Notes: generated by a model not told the origin, from the letters alone. Counted from the stretch's first letter, positions 52,947 to 62,552 are shown. The stretch is DNA of 64,000 nucleotides from CATQHB01 sp965262595 (GCA_965262595.1 OZ253548.1:682001-746000), one strand, 5' to 3'. Made by a program: numbers and translations.

Positions 52947-53675
52947 TTACCTGGCGAAGGTCCTCTGCTGGGCGCTAACGCCGCAGGCCGGGTCCAACTC
53001 CACTACCGTTACGGCCACGGTACTATCGTCCGAGGAGGCGCCCAGCGGAGACCCGGAATAGACCGCCCTGGTATCACCCTGGGATACATCAATGTGGCGG
53101 TCCCAGTGTCCCAGGGCCAGATAGTCGCAAGGGGCGACAGCAACTTCGCCCGGGTAAATCGGAGAGGAGCGCAGGTCCTTATCATCAGCAAAATGGAAGT
53201 GTCCGTGGGCCAGGGCAATAAGCCAACGATTTTCCGAAGCCTCAGGCATTCCGACCAGTGGCCGAAACTCCGGCGTATGCTGCGGCATTGCCTTTCCCCA
53301 GAGATCCAGGGTTAAATCGGAGAAGCTGATGCTCTGGCCCTCCGGCTCAGTAAACAGGAACAAATTCGGCGGAGCCTCGCGAAAAGGCGGCCTCAGATAG
53401 AGAGAGTCCTTATTGTTGTACAGGTCATGGTTCCCGGGCAGAACCACTACCGGGCTATCCAAGCGGGCTATTTGTTCCAGGAAAAGCTCCAACACCCGGT
53501 CCGGTACGCGGGCGTGGTCAAAAACGTCCCCCACGATAAGGAGGCCATCACCTTGCAATGCGGCCACGCTGTCAACTACCGCTCGAAAGGCGTCTTCCAC
53601 CACGTCGGGACGCCAGTCCCCGCCCAAATGAGTATCCGAGGTATGAATCAACCGAATCTTTTTTCTATCTGTCAA
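52947..53675 (-). CDS. Mre11/SbcD-like metallophosphoesterase
   Basis: A 242-residue nuclease-type phosphoesterase. All five motifs are visible: H-T-S-D-T-H-L-G (about 10-17), G-D-V-F-D-H, P-G-N-H-D-L, A-H-G-H-F-H and G-H-W-D-R-H, so the two-metal site is complete. It resembles SbcD, the nuclease partner of SbcC in DNA end repair, but is shorter than SbcD and lacks its capping domain; no sbcC is nearby. TTG start with GCAGGTAATTAG upstream. It lies between a CoA-transferase and an acetamidase, all minus strand. Confidence 0.85.
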   Translation of the reverse strand: MTDRKKIRLIHTSDTHLGGDWRPDVVEDAFRAVVDSVAALQGDGLLIVGDVFDHARVPDRVLELFLEQIARLDSPVVVLPGNHDLYNNKDSLYLRPPFREAPPNLFLFTEPEGQSISFSDLTLDLWGKAMPQHTPEFRPLVGMPEASENRWLIALAHGHFHFADDKDLRSSPIYPGEVAVAPCDYLALGHWDRHIDVSQGDTRAVYSGSPLGASSDDSTVAVTVVELDPACGVSAQQRTFAR

Positions 53676-53762
53676 CTAATTACCTGCCCGCCTGGTTTGC
53701 TCCGGTTTGTCCGCATTAACTCGACCATAATGATCGGATATAACGCCCGCGGAATTGCCCGG

Positions 53763-54977
53763 CTAATTCGCTGCGGCCGAATCCGTTTGCTTTCCGATGA
53801 CGCCCTTACGCTCCAGTTCCGCAATCTGGGGCGGCTTGTAACCCAGCGACAACAGGATTTCCTCATTGTGCTGACCAAGGAGCGGCGGAGGACGGCGGAT
53901 TTCCGAGGGAGTACCCGTTAGTTTCAAAGGAGAATTGGGCACTCTCATTTCCGGTACGTTGGGATGGGGCATATCCGCAATCATGTTACGGGCCAGCACC
54001 TGAGGGTTGTTGATCACGTCGTCAACCCGATTGATCGGGCCACACGGTATCCCGGCCTGTTCCATAATCTCGACCCATTCGGCCATAGTCCGGGTAAGGA
54101 AAATCTCGCTCAACAGACCCACGCATTCGGCCCGGTGTTCTACCCGGTCGTCATTGGTCTTAAAGCGGGGATCCTCCAGCAGGTCGGGACGCTCGATACC
54201 CTGGCAAAAGCGGCGCCAGAGTCCTTCGTTGGCTACGCCCACAATGAAGTAACCGTCGGAGGCGGCGAAGCTCTGGTAGGGCACCAGCCCCGGGTGACCG
54301 GACCCCATACGTTGCGGTACGACGCCGGTAGCCATATAGGCAGTGGCGTGGTAACTCATCGCCGCCACTTGTCCGTCCAACAAAGCCGCTTCAATCCACT
54401 GCCCCTGACCGGTCCGCTGCCGGTGGTAAAGAGCGGTCATCACCGAGCCGTAGGCCATCATCCCGGTAAACAGATCAACCAGGGAAAAGCCGGCCCGCAT
54501 CGGAAACCCGTCCGGTTCGCCGGTCAGGTCCATCAACCCGCTATACGCCTGGATAATTAGGTCATATCCGGGTTTTTCCGCCATTGGGCCGGTGCGCCCG
54601 TAGCCGGAAATCGAACAATAGACGATGTCTGGATTAATCTGGCGGATGTCCTCGTAACCCAAACCCATCCGCTCCAGCGCACCGGCCCGGAAACTTTCAA
54701 TCATTACATCGGCATCGGCGGCCAAAGCGCGGACGATATCCAACCCTTCTTTTTCCCTCAGGTTCAAACTCAGGCTCCGCTTGTTACGGTTGAAAGTAAC
54801 AAACTGGGTACTTTCTCCATTCCAGAAGGGCAGCCAGGAGCGGATCTCGTCGCCCCGCTCCGGCTCTTCAATCTTGATGACGTCGGCGCCCATATCGCCC
54901 ATCATCATGGTGCTGAAGGGACCGGCCAATGTCCTGGTCAGGTCAACCACTTTGATATTTTCCAAAGCCGCGGCCAT
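53763..54977 (-). CDS. CaiB/BaiF family CoA-transferase
   Basis: A 404-residue type III CoA-transferase, moving CoA between an acyl-CoA and a free acid. The opening L-x-x-I-K-V-V-D-L-T-R-T-L-A-G-P-F, A-D-V-I-K-I-E-E-P and N-R-N-K-R-S-L-S-L-N-L are typical. Asp139 (K-P-G-Y-D-L-I-I-Q-A) corresponds to the covalent catalytic aspartate of formyl-CoA transferase. The end L-L-S-L-G-Y-K-P-P-Q-I-A-E-L-E-R-K-G-V-I is the family tail. Start at ATG 54977; GCAGGATACAA precedes it, while the upstream frame to 55043 is not conserved. Confidence 0.92.
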   Translation of the reverse strand: MAAALENIKVVDLTRTLAGPFSTMMMGDMGADVIKIEEPERGDEIRSWLPFWNGESTQFVTFNRNKRSLSLNLREKEGLDIVRALAADADVMIESFRAGALERMGLGYEDIRQINPDIVYCSISGYGRTGPMAEKPGYDLIIQAYSGLMDLTGEPDGFPMRAGFSLVDLFTGMMAYGSVMTALYHRQRTGQGQWIEAALLDGQVAAMSYHATAYMATGVVPQRMGSGHPGLVPYQSFAASDGYFIVGVANEGLWRRFCQGIERPDLLEDPRFKTNDDRVEHRAECVGLLSEIFLTRTMAEWVEIMEQAGIPCGPINRVDDVINNPQVLARNMIADMPHPNVPEMRVPNSPLKLTGTPSEIRRPPPLLGQHNEEILLSLGYKPPQIAELERKGVIGKQTDSAAAN

Positions 54978-55224
54978 TTGTATCCTGCCCTCTTTCGTCC
55001 GCGTTTCCACGGAGTAATCGCTCGTAGGGTGTCGCCCGTTCACGGGTCAATGCTCGTTTAATCGAGGCGCCAACGAATTATAGCACGCGAGGAACGAGGC
55101 TTGCCCCATTCCTCGACTCCGGTCGCCGCCCTATTGATTCCAGTCGTGCCGTCCCCGTTGACCCCCGGTTGAGGCAATGATAGCGTTAGGAAGTATAAAT
55201 CCTTGGTCAAGGTGAAAGCTGGGA

Positions 55225-56163
55225 ATGAATCGGCAAGAGCGGCCTTTAGTCGTAGTACTGGGCGGTATCAATATGGACCTGGTCACCCTGGCTCCGCGTT
55301 TCCCCGAAGCCGGGGAAACGATAGTAGGCACCGAGTTCTTGACCTATCCCGGGGGCAAGGGCGCCAACCAGGCTTTAGCCGCAGCCCGGACGGGAGCGCG
55401 GGTGGCGATGGTGGGCCGTATTGGCAATGATATTTTTGGGCCGCAGGCTATCGCTTCCCTGTCCCAGGCCGGTGTGGACGTCACCGGAGTCACCGTATCC
55501 CAGGGAGCAAGTACCGGCATTGCGGTCATAAACATTGATGAGTCGGCGCAAAACCGGATAATCCAGGTGTTAGGGGCAAACGATACTTGCGGGGATGCCG
55601 AAGCGGAAAAAGTATTGCGGCTACTGGACCGGGCTTCCGTATTGCTATTGCAATTGGAAGTTTCAGTCGAGCTTTCCCTGCGGGTAGCGCAGGCAGCGGC
55701 GGCCCGGGGAACAACAGTCATCCTTGACCCCAGTCCGGTGCGTCCTATCCCTTCGGAGTTTTACTCTTGCTGCCACATTATCACGCCCAACGAGACCGAT
55801 GCTCAAGCCCTGGTGGACACCCCGGTAGTGGATCGGGCTTCGGCGGCTTTGGCAGCCGGGACTCTGCTAAACCGGGGCATTCCCACGGTTGTGGTCAAGC
55901 TCGGGCCGCTTGGAGCTTACTATGCAACCCAACAAGGTGGAGAGTATCTGCGCGCCTTTCCGGTTGAAGCGGTGGATTCCGTCGGGGCCGGAGACGCCTT
56001 TAATGGCGCCTTGGCTGTTGCCATAGCCGAGGGAAGTGATTTGTCCCAGGCAGTCCGAATGGCCTCGGCAGCCGGAGCCTTAGCGGTAACCAGAGTTGGC
56101 GCCCAGGACTCTATGCCTTTCCGCCAGGAAGTAGATGCTCTCCTTCGAGTTTCCGGGTTCTAA
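55225..56163 (+). CDS. rbsK: Ribokinase (PfkB family)
   Basis: A 312-residue sugar kinase that phosphorylates ribose at O5. The signature V-V-L-G-G-I-N-M-D-L near the N terminus, Y-P-G-G-K-G-A-N-Q-A-L-A-A-A-R (about 46-60) and the C-terminal D-S-V-G-A-G-D-A-F-N-G-A-L-A-V-A with catalytic Asp are all present. N-E-T-D/E-A-Q-A-L and V-V-K-L-G-P-L-G-A are normal. Substrate could also be a related pentose or nucleoside. No transporter or pentose mutarotase genes are next to it. Confidence 0.9.
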   Translation: MNRQERPLVVVLGGINMDLVTLAPRFPEAGETIVGTEFLTYPGGKGANQALAAARTGARVAMVGRIGNDIFGPQAIASLSQAGVDVTGVTVSQGASTGIAVINIDESAQNRIIQVLGANDTCGDAEAEKVLRLLDRASVLLLQLEVSVELSLRVAQAAAARGTTVILDPSPVRPIPSEFYSCCHIITPNETDAQALVDTPVVDRASAALAAGTLLNRGIPTVVVKLGPLGAYYATQQGGEYLRAFPVEAVDSVGAGDAFNGALAVAIAEGSDLSQAVRMASAAGALAVTRVGAQDSMPFRQEVDALLRVSGF

Positions 56164-56331
56164 CTAACCCTTCACCAAATAATGAAAGCCAGGCCAATGC
56201 ACGGGCCGTGGCTGCGGCTTGACCGTGTTCGATAACGGTATTATCTTGCCCCCATGACTTTGCGACTTCCCATCCCACGATTAGCGGCTCTAGCTCAAAA
56301 TCCTTCCCGGTTGTTGGAATGTCGGTGACAA

Positions 56332-56832
56332 ATGCTTCAAGGTGACAAGTTCTGCTCCGCCTGTGGTTCCATTCTTAAGGCCAAACAAGCGGCGGGACGG
56401 CTTCGTCCGGTCTGTTCCAAATGCGGCCGGGTAATTTATTACGACCCCAAGGTCGCCGCAGTTGCAGTGATTGAGCGACAAGGCCGGGTGTTAATGGTGC
56501 GACGGGCAAATCAGCCGGGTTATGGACTCTGGAGCGTACCCGGCGGATATGTTGACCGGGGAGAAGTCGTTGAATCAGCCGCCGCCAGAGAGGTACAGGA
56601 GGAAACCGGCCTATTGGTCGCCATTGAGGGGTTTATTGGGCTGTTTTCCGAAGCGGGCAGCCCGGTAATTGTTGCGGCTTTTTCCGGCGCGGAAACCGGC
56701 GGCGTATTGCAAGCCGGCCCGGAAGCCCTGGATGTGAACTTCTTTAACCTCCACGCGCTGCCGCCGCTTGCCTTTCCCCGAGACGCCCTGATGCTGGAAC
56801 GTTGGCATGAACGGGGACGGACAATTAGGTAA
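56332..56832 (+). CDS. NUDIX hydrolase with zinc ribbon
   Basis: A 166-residue protein. A zinc ribbon at the N terminus (C-S-A-C and C-S-K-C, about 8-35) is followed by a NUDIX domain whose box G-G-Y-V-D-R-G-E...R-E-V-Q-E-E-T-G is at about 70-91. The design resembles the zinc-ribbon NUDIX family of NADH pyrophosphatase-like enzymes that hydrolyse nucleotide diphosphate linkages. It may clean up damaged nucleotides or NAD(H). The start ATG 56332 has no strong ribosome site. Confidence 0.88.
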   Translation: MLQGDKFCSACGSILKAKQAAGRLRPVCSKCGRVIYYDPKVAAVAVIERQGRVLMVRRANQPGYGLWSVPGGYVDRGEVVESAAAREVQEETGLLVAIEGFIGLFSEAGSPVIVAAFSGAETGGVLQAGPEALDVNFFNLHALPPLAFPRDALMLERWHERGRTIR

Positions 56833-56971
56833 AAGACATACCGCCTTCTTGCCCTTCCCTTATTCCGATCCTTAATGCGGGCGCGTCCCGCAAAACCCTA
56901 GCTTGGTCATTCCCGTCCGTTCAACAATAATCCGGTTCGGATTCAATTCCGGCCCAAGGTTTTGGCAGCCA

Positions 56972-57745
56972 ATGCAACAAATGTTAAAGAACTCGCTTGG
57001 CCAGGTGATTCGTTCTTCCCTGGACCTGCTCCTGCCGATGCGGTGCCTGGGCTGCGGGCAAGAAGGTGAGGTCCTGTGTTTATGCTGCACGACCGCTTTG
57101 CCTCGCCTCGAACCACCCTATTGCAATATCTGTGCCGACCCAGGGGTCATCGGAGAATGCGGCAGTTGCCGGGAGCGGGCCCGAAAGGGAGAGAGGATGT
57201 TGGAGGGCATTCGCGCCCCCTACTTGCTGGAAGACGTTATCCGGGCGGCGGTTCATAGCTTCAAGTACCGGAATGTACGGGCAGCAGCACCCTGCCTGGG
57301 CCGCCTGTTGGCTCAATACCTGGCCGCCAATCCTCTGCCGGGCGACCTGCTGGTTCCCGTTCCCATGCATCCCAGGAAGTTACGGCAACGGGGCTATAAC
57401 CAGGCATCCCTCCTGGCCCGGGAGTTGGGCAAGGCAACCGGGCTGCCGGTTGATGAGAAGCTGCTGCACCGTACTCGCAACACGCCGGCGCAGGTACAAG
57501 CCGTTAGTCGTCGGGAGCGGATTGAAAATCTGGCCGGCGCCTTTGCCTGCCCGGGAAACGTGGCCGGTCAAACTCTGGCCGGGAAATCCTTAATCCTGGT
57601 GGACGATGTCAGCACCACCGGCAGCACATTGGCCGCCTGCGCCGCCGCCCTGAAGGAAAACGGCGCGAGCATGGTCTGGGGACTGACCCTTTGTAAGGAA
57701 GGGATCCAAAGGCATCTTCCGGATACTGAGGAGCAATTTCCCTAG
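56972..57745 (+). CDS. ComF family phosphoribosyltransferase-like protein
   Basis: A 257-residue ComF-type protein. A four-cysteine zinc finger at the N terminus (C-L-G-C...C-L-C-C, then C-N-I-C and C-G-S-C, about residues 15-60) is followed by the linking helix and a type I phosphoribosyltransferase fold with P-V-P-M-H, R-G-Y-N-Q-A, and the PRPP loop L-V-D-D-V-S-T-T-G-S-T. ComF is needed for DNA uptake in competent bacteria, but the family is broad and no other competence gene is visible here. Start chosen at ATG 56972 by homology; other ATGs nearby are possible. Confidence 0.85.
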   Translation: MQQMLKNSLGQVIRSSLDLLLPMRCLGCGQEGEVLCLCCTTALPRLEPPYCNICADPGVIGECGSCRERARKGERMLEGIRAPYLLEDVIRAAVHSFKYRNVRAAAPCLGRLLAQYLAANPLPGDLLVPVPMHPRKLRQRGYNQASLLARELGKATGLPVDEKLLHRTRNTPAQVQAVSRRERIENLAGAFACPGNVAGQTLAGKSLILVDDVSTTGSTLAACAAALKENGASMVWGLTLCKEGIQRHLPDTEEQFP

Positions 57746-57856
57746 AACCGAATGACTGACAACAGGACGCTGATATAGCTCATGTCCCCTGGGAGGGCCC
57801 GACTTACAGGCAGCCCGCCACCAGTCTTATCTCTTTTGGACGGCGGCGACTACTTG

Positions 57857-58516
57857 CTACGGTTCGCTGAGGTCCCAGCCGGGCATTGCCAAGTAGCCCT
57901 CTAAAGGAATCTCTACGCGGGTGGGCAGCCCCTGGGCCTTCTTGAGCCGCTGTATGTTGTATAAGTGGGTTATATGCTCGTAGTAGCGGTGTCGGAAAGT
58001 AGCCTCCAGTGAAACGTAACCCTGAGACGCGTCGTCCGGGTCTTGCCGTACTCCAGAGGGATGGGCTTGCAGCCAGGGCAACTGACCGCCGATACCCATT
58101 TTGAGTTCCTTACTGCGCAGGGAATCCAACGTTTCCTGTTCCAGCACGGACCAGGCCAGGTCTAATCCTTTCCGGAAAACCGACAAAATTGAACCAAGCT
58201 CCCAGTAATTCGTTTCATCCAGCCGCCGGTCGTAGGGCGACTCGATAATCCCGGCCCAGTCGTCGATTTCCGGCACACCCTCGGTGAACAGATGCTCTCC
58301 CCATCGTTGCAACAGCCACCGAAAATCGCCGGACGCGGTGTGACTAACGTTTCGCCGGATGCTCCACTCACTCCAACCCCATTTGTCCGACTCGAAATCC
58401 AACTGCTCATCAGTCAAACCTTCCAATTCCGCGACATACATATCGTAAATTCCGCTGCGGAACTGGGGGAACAGAGCCGTCCCCGGGGAGTTTCCCGCTA
58501 TTTCTTGCTGTGTCAT
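57857..58516 (-). CDS. DinB-like four-helix-bundle protein
   Basis: A 219-residue mostly helical protein. It opens with helices carrying D-M-Y-V-A-E-L-E-G-L-T-D-E-Q-L-D, then a conserved W-S-I-R-R-N-V-S-H-T-A-S-G-D and a C-terminal R-H-R-Y-Y-E-H-I-T-H-L-Y-N-I (about 184-197), the last with the His pattern used for metal binding in DinB/YfiT folds. Function unknown; some members are metal- or thiol-transferases. ATG 58516 is preceded by GGGGGTG ten bases before; a GTG at 58528 overlaps that site. An unidentified gene lies upstream on the same strand. Confidence 0.68.
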   Translation of the reverse strand: MTQQEIAGNSPGTALFPQFRSGIYDMYVAELEGLTDEQLDFESDKWGWSEWSIRRNVSHTASGDFRWLLQRWGEHLFTEGVPEIDDWAGIIESPYDRRLDETNYWELGSILSVFRKGLDLAWSVLEQETLDSLRSKELKMGIGGQLPWLQAHPSGVRQDPDDASQGYVSLEATFRHRYYEHITHLYNIQRLKKAQGLPTRVEIPLEGYLAMPGWDLSEP

Positions 58517-58585
58517 GGTAATCCGCACCCCCTTGAAAAATAGTCCGAAAGCTTGCAGCCTTGGAAAATCCGGTTAGACGACGGG

Positions 58586-59167
58586 CTAGGGCCGGACCCA
58601 GGTCTCCGACCAGGCCAGGCACGCGCTGCTGCTTGGCTTGTCGCCGCGCATTTCGAGAACCGGCTGACCGGCCACAACGTTGCCGTTGATGGTTAGCTGC
58701 GCCCTCCGCGCCGGGACAAAACAGCTATAAACACCGTGAGGGCGGCCGGGAGCGCTGCCGGCCTCCACCCGCAGCATATAGGGTTCGAGAAAGTCATGCC
58801 AAGTCAACAATAATTCGTCGTCGTCGCTAACCACCTTTTCGGTCCAGAAAGACCTTACATCGCCGGACTTGGTGAATTCGGCATCGGTAACCGGAATGCT
58901 CTGGTCGGCGAAATCGGGGAACAAGAGGCATTCGATTTCTTCCTGGAGCCAACGGGCTAAGGCAATGTTGTCGGCGTAAATCCGTATCTCGTCGTCGAAT
59001 TCGCCGCTCTTGATAAACAGGACGTGGCCCGCGCCGGCGGGGGAGAGCAGAATCCGCCAATGGCTGGCACGCGTGGTCTGAGGCCCATTCTCTTCCTCGG
59101 AAAGACGAATGTAGGAGTTCTCTCCGGTTAATCGCACCTGGTTTGGATCGGTGGGGCTGGTGGTCAT
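58586..59167 (-). CDS. Unidentified conserved-looking protein, 193 residues
   Basis: I do not recognise this family. The protein is soluble, with a beta-rich first half (I-L-L-S-P-A-G-A-G-H-V-L-F-I-K-S-G, then D-D-E-I-R-I-Y-A-D-N-I-A-L-A-R-W-L-Q-E-E-I) and a later W-H-D-F-L-E-P-Y-M-L-R-V-E segment followed by F-V-P-A-R-R-A-Q-L-T-I-N-G. Normal codon use, an ATG start and a frame clean of stops argue for a gene. It ends 69 bases before the DinB-like gene on the same strand and may be its partner. Confidence 0.7.
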   Translation of the reverse strand: MTTSPTDPNQVRLTGENSYIRLSEEENGPQTTRASHWRILLSPAGAGHVLFIKSGEFDDEIRIYADNIALARWLQEEIECLLFPDFADQSIPVTDAEFTKSGDVRSFWTEKVVSDDDELLLTWHDFLEPYMLRVEAGSAPGRPHGVYSCFVPARRAQLTINGNVVAGQPVLEMRGDKPSSSACLAWSETWVRP

Positions 59168-59347
59168 ATTCTAATCCTCAATTTATAAGTTTGGCCGACT
59201 GGTTAAGTATAGACCCTGCCCAGCAACACCAGCTAAATAAAGCTGCTGGTTGCCATCATGGCAGACCCGAAATCGACCGGGGCCACTCATTTCGTTGAGC
59301 GGCCCCGGTATGGTAGCGCCAATAAATCTCAGGGTTGGTTTGCCCAA

Positions 59348-60532
59348 TTAGTCTTTGGCCGGAAACCAATCCTGCTTCCAGGGAAAGTCGCCGGTGCCGG
59401 TGTCGTAAGCCGGCAACCCTTTCTCTACCCGCTCGCGGTAAGGACTGGCAATCGGCTCGGTGTACGGGTAGATGCCGCCTTCGTAAACGCTCGGGCCCTC
59501 CTTAAAGTGACGGGCCTGGGCCATGGTTTCCACAAAGGGCATATTCATGTCGTACAACTGCTCAAGCCGCTTGGGCCGAGGACCGGCCTTGGAGACGTGG
59601 CCGAATAGCTCGCGTCCCATGATTCGCTCGGCCATCCAAACGCAGCCAATAACCTTGTCGATATCCACTCCGGTCTCAACACCCATATCTTCCATCATGT
59701 GGAGCAGGTCCTCGGTGGGCGCCATTCCGGTGGCGCGACCGTTTCCGCAGTAGGGGCAGCCGCCGTATCCGCCGATGGTGCCGTCGAGCTCCAGGGTGTC
59801 ATCCGGTCCCAGGGACCGCATCGCGGCATAGGCCGAGGCAATGGCCATATTACGACCATTATGCAGATGCAGCCGGAAGTGGTTGATTTCAGGCCAGCGT
59901 TCCTTGACTCGGGTAATGCTCTCCTCAACCTTGGCTGGGGTACAGTGGCTCATCGGGTCGCCCATAGAGCAACTCGCGACCTTGATTCCGACCTCGTCCC
60001 ACATACCGTGCTCTTTCTCAAAGAGAGTCATGAGATTATCCACCGGGAATTCGCCGAGGAAGTTGGAACCCCAACTTGCGTTACAGCCGATACCTGCTTC
60101 CTTGATGTTCAGTTCCTGGGCCTGAGCGATAATCTGGGGCCAGCGCTCCATTTCCTGCATCTGGCTACGGTTGGTGTTGCGCCGAACAAATACATCGCAC
60201 ATATGGCAGGTGAGACGGGGGAAAGTGTCCCGCTCAATAGTCAGCGGCGGCGAGTAGGCGCGTGCTCGCTCCACGCCCCGGGAGTTCAGAGCCAGAGCGG
60301 TGTAGGTCACGCCCGGCAGAGGATTAAAGCGTGACACGATCTCGTCAATTCGCTCCATTTGGGGCGTCCACTTGGGGCTGACAAATGAACCAACCACTAT
60401 TTGCTGCAGACCGGTTTCCGAAAGAGCATCCAACAGCTCAATCTTGTCGTCCACTGAGATAGTAGCGTCCTCAATCTGCATGCCTTCCCGCATGCCCTCC
60501 TCTTTGTAGATTACCTTGGGCCACTGATACAT
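59348..60532 (-). CDS. DRE-TIM barrel acyl-CoA lyase/condensing enzyme (HMG-CoA lyase-like)
   Basis: A 394-residue TIM-barrel protein of the HMG-CoA lyase/isopropylmalate synthase superfamily. The signature R-D-G has become M-R-E-G-M-Q (about 14-19), so the metal Asp is Glu. The metal pair H-x-H is in R-L-H-L-H-N-G-R-N, and G-G-Y-G-G-C-P-Y-C-G-N-G-R-A-T-G-M-A-P-T-E-D matches the family loop with an extra Cys and Gly. Likely an aldol-type lyase or synthase of a branched acid; substrate unclear. AAGGAGGACTCTG precedes ATG 60532. Confidence 0.85.
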   Translation of the reverse strand: MYQWPKVIYKEEGMREGMQIEDATISVDDKIELLDALSETGLQQIVVGSFVSPKWTPQMERIDEIVSRFNPLPGVTYTALALNSRGVERARAYSPPLTIERDTFPRLTCHMCDVFVRRNTNRSQMQEMERWPQIIAQAQELNIKEAGIGCNASWGSNFLGEFPVDNLMTLFEKEHGMWDEVGIKVASCSMGDPMSHCTPAKVEESITRVKERWPEINHFRLHLHNGRNMAIASAYAAMRSLGPDDTLELDGTIGGYGGCPYCGNGRATGMAPTEDLLHMMEDMGVETGVDIDKVIGCVWMAERIMGRELFGHVSKAGPRPKRLEQLYDMNMPFVETMAQARHFKEGPSVYEGGIYPYTEPIASPYRERVEKGLPAYDTGTGDFPWKQDWFPAKD

Positions 60533-61156
60533 CAGAGTCCTCCTTCACCAATACTATTATGATTCTTGATGCGTCCCGTGCAGTTTTTCAATTGGGTTCA
60601 ATCACATTTGGAATCTGCAATAAGTCCCATTGTACTTTAATTAAGGTTATCAATTGGGCGGATTTTAGGGTTTAGGCCTGGCTTTTGTCAAGAATCCCCC
60701 TTCTGTTGGACGGCTGCTAACTCATTATGTCAGCTTGAATCCAGGCTGTTGATCCAAGCTGGCGGTCAAATACAATCGCGCTGGCAGCCAGTCTTGTTGG
60801 CGAAACGTCCGCAGTCGGAAGCATGAGTTCATTCCCCTGGCAGGTAATCAGCTAACTTTCGGATGGAAACCTGGCGCCGCTCGGGGCCCAGAGTCTATCA
60901 AGCGTCCTTGGAAAGCCGTTTTGGTGGGCTTGTTCTTCGTAAAGCTCGGGACGAACTTGCGCATTAACCGGGCCTTAGACAAGCTTGGGATGGACGGAAG
61001 TATGCCTGGTCAGTAACTTTGGAAGGCCCTGGCTCAGGCCCGTTCCAGCTTGCCAGAGCCAAGGGATGCGGCTAATATGAGGCTATTCTTACCGGCTGGG
61101 CAATTACTGGAAAATCAACTCAGCGACAGGCTCATTGCAGGCCACAGGAGGACGCG
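60533..61156. other. Divergent intergenic region, 624 bases, nothing identified
   Basis: Between the HMG-CoA lyase-like gene (minus) and the hydrolase gene (plus). AT-rich just upstream of the former (about 60540-60680), where its promoter should lie. No frame, RNA motif or repeat was recognised in the rest. Confidence 0.5.
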
Positions 61157-61975
61157 GTGCCACAAGCAGAAATTAATGGCTTCCGAATGTATTACGAGGT
61201 GCACGGTACCGGTCAGCCTTTGGTAATGATCCACGGCGGGCTTGGCGGCGGAGAGGGTTGCGCGCAAATGATGACGCATCACGCTGCGGCCCTCTCGCCC
61301 GACTTCCAAGTAATCGCATATGACCGGCGGGCGGCGGGTCGCTCGGAAACCCCCAACGAGGGCTACTCAATCGCCAATTATGCCCTGGATTTATACTCGT
61401 TAATGGGATATCTGGGGGTTTCTCAAGCCCACATACTGGGTTCCTCCGCCGGCGGCCCTATCGCACTCCGGTTTGCGCTGGATTACCCGGAGCTGACCAA
61501 AACCCTGTTGTTGGTCAACACGATGACCTACGTTCAAGAGACGGAACGGGCGGTCCGACAGCGCGAGTTGGACCAAATCAAACGGGTTGAGACGGAGAAG
61601 GGTTCAGAGGCTGCGGTTGAAGGGGGATTGGAAGCGCGCTGGCCCGGACTTCGGGCGTCTCAGCCGGAGCATTTCGCCAAACTTCGGGATATTAACCTGG
61701 AGCAATACGGGGGACTGGTAAAGACCATCCAAAGCTACCTCGATATCCAGGACTCCCTGGAATCCCGCTTGTCCGAGCTGAAGATGCCTACTCTGGTGAT
61801 CCATGGCGACGCCGATAGCAGAATAAACTTTGAGTGCGGACGGCAACTGCACCAGGGTATTGCCGGTTCCCAAATGCACATCATACCGGGAGCGGAACAC
61901 GGATTGCTGACCAACGAACCGGAGCGAACCAGAAATCTTGTACTTGATTTCCTGGCCAATGTCGTAACGGCCTAG
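61157..61975 (+). CDS. Alpha/beta hydrolase
   Basis: A 272-residue esterase/lyase-type hydrolase. The oxyanion motif H-G-G-L-G-G is at about 26-31, the nucleophile elbow G-S-S-A-G puts Ser97 in place, Asp in H-G-D-A-D-S (about 217) and His in G-A-E-H-G-L-L complete the triad. A cap domain lies between. Similar enzymes open lactones or hydrolyse C-C bonds in aromatic and ester breakdown; substrate unknown. GTG start with GGAGGAC five bases upstream. Confidence 0.9.
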   Translation: MPQAEINGFRMYYEVHGTGQPLVMIHGGLGGGEGCAQMMTHHAAALSPDFQVIAYDRRAAGRSETPNEGYSIANYALDLYSLMGYLGVSQAHILGSSAGGPIALRFALDYPELTKTLLLVNTMTYVQETERAVRQRELDQIKRVETEKGSEAAVEGGLEARWPGLRASQPEHFAKLRDINLEQYGGLVKTIQSYLDIQDSLESRLSELKMPTLVIHGDADSRINFECGRQLHQGIAGSQMHIIPGAEHGLLTNEPERTRNLVLDFLANVVTA

Positions 61976-62138
61976 GGGTACAATCAGACGAAAAATACGC
62001 TCCGATTGGATACCTGTTTACTAGTGGATCGTCGGCTACTTTTCTGCTGTACCGTCGAATTATTCTTTAGACTTACCGGCCAAGATGGCTGACATCTACA
62101 GCTTCTAGCTTGATATTTATGCCTGAAGGAGACCACCA

Positions 62139-62552
62139 ATGTCCACAATTGGGTTTGACCACATAGCAATGCCTACCGCCAATGCGGAGAAACTTATTGA
62201 GTTCTATAAGCGCCTGGGCTTCACGATCAACGACGAGGCCGAATGGCGGGCCGGAACCGCCGGCATCTTTTCCATTCAGATAGGAGATTCCAAGATAAAC
62301 GTGCATCCGGAAGGTTATACCGCTACTTTGCGCGGACCAACGGCGGTACCGGGTTGCGCCGACATCTGTTTCGTTTGGGACGGTACGGCCGAAGCCTGCC
62401 AGCAGATGTTAGCCGAAGCCGGAGTGGAGGTCATCCGGGGACCTGGGCCGCGCAAGGGCGCCCGGGCCGGCGGTTCCCTTCCGGCGGTCAGCCTCTACGC
62501 CCGCGACCCGGACCAAAACCTTCTGGAATGGATGATCTACCTGGGGGATTAG
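62139..62552 (+). CDS. VOC family protein (glyoxalase/dioxygenase fold)
   Basis: A 137-residue vicinal-oxygen-chelate protein. It starts G-F-D-H-I-A-M-P-T-A-N with the first metal His, has K-I-N-V-H-P-E-G in the middle (second His) and ends R-D-P-D-Q-N-L-L-E-W with the final Glu, giving a complete His-His-Glu site. The fold serves glyoxalase I, extradiol dioxygenases and methylmalonyl-CoA epimerase. Size and the short loops fit a small glyoxalase-like enzyme. GAAGGAG before the ATG. It follows the alpha/beta hydrolase on the same strand. Confidence 0.87.
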   Translation: MSTIGFDHIAMPTANAEKLIEFYKRLGFTINDEAEWRAGTAGIFSIQIGDSKINVHPEGYTATLRGPTAVPGCADICFVWDGTAEACQQMLAEAGVEVIRGPGPRKGARAGGSLPAVSLYARDPDQNLLEWMIYLGD

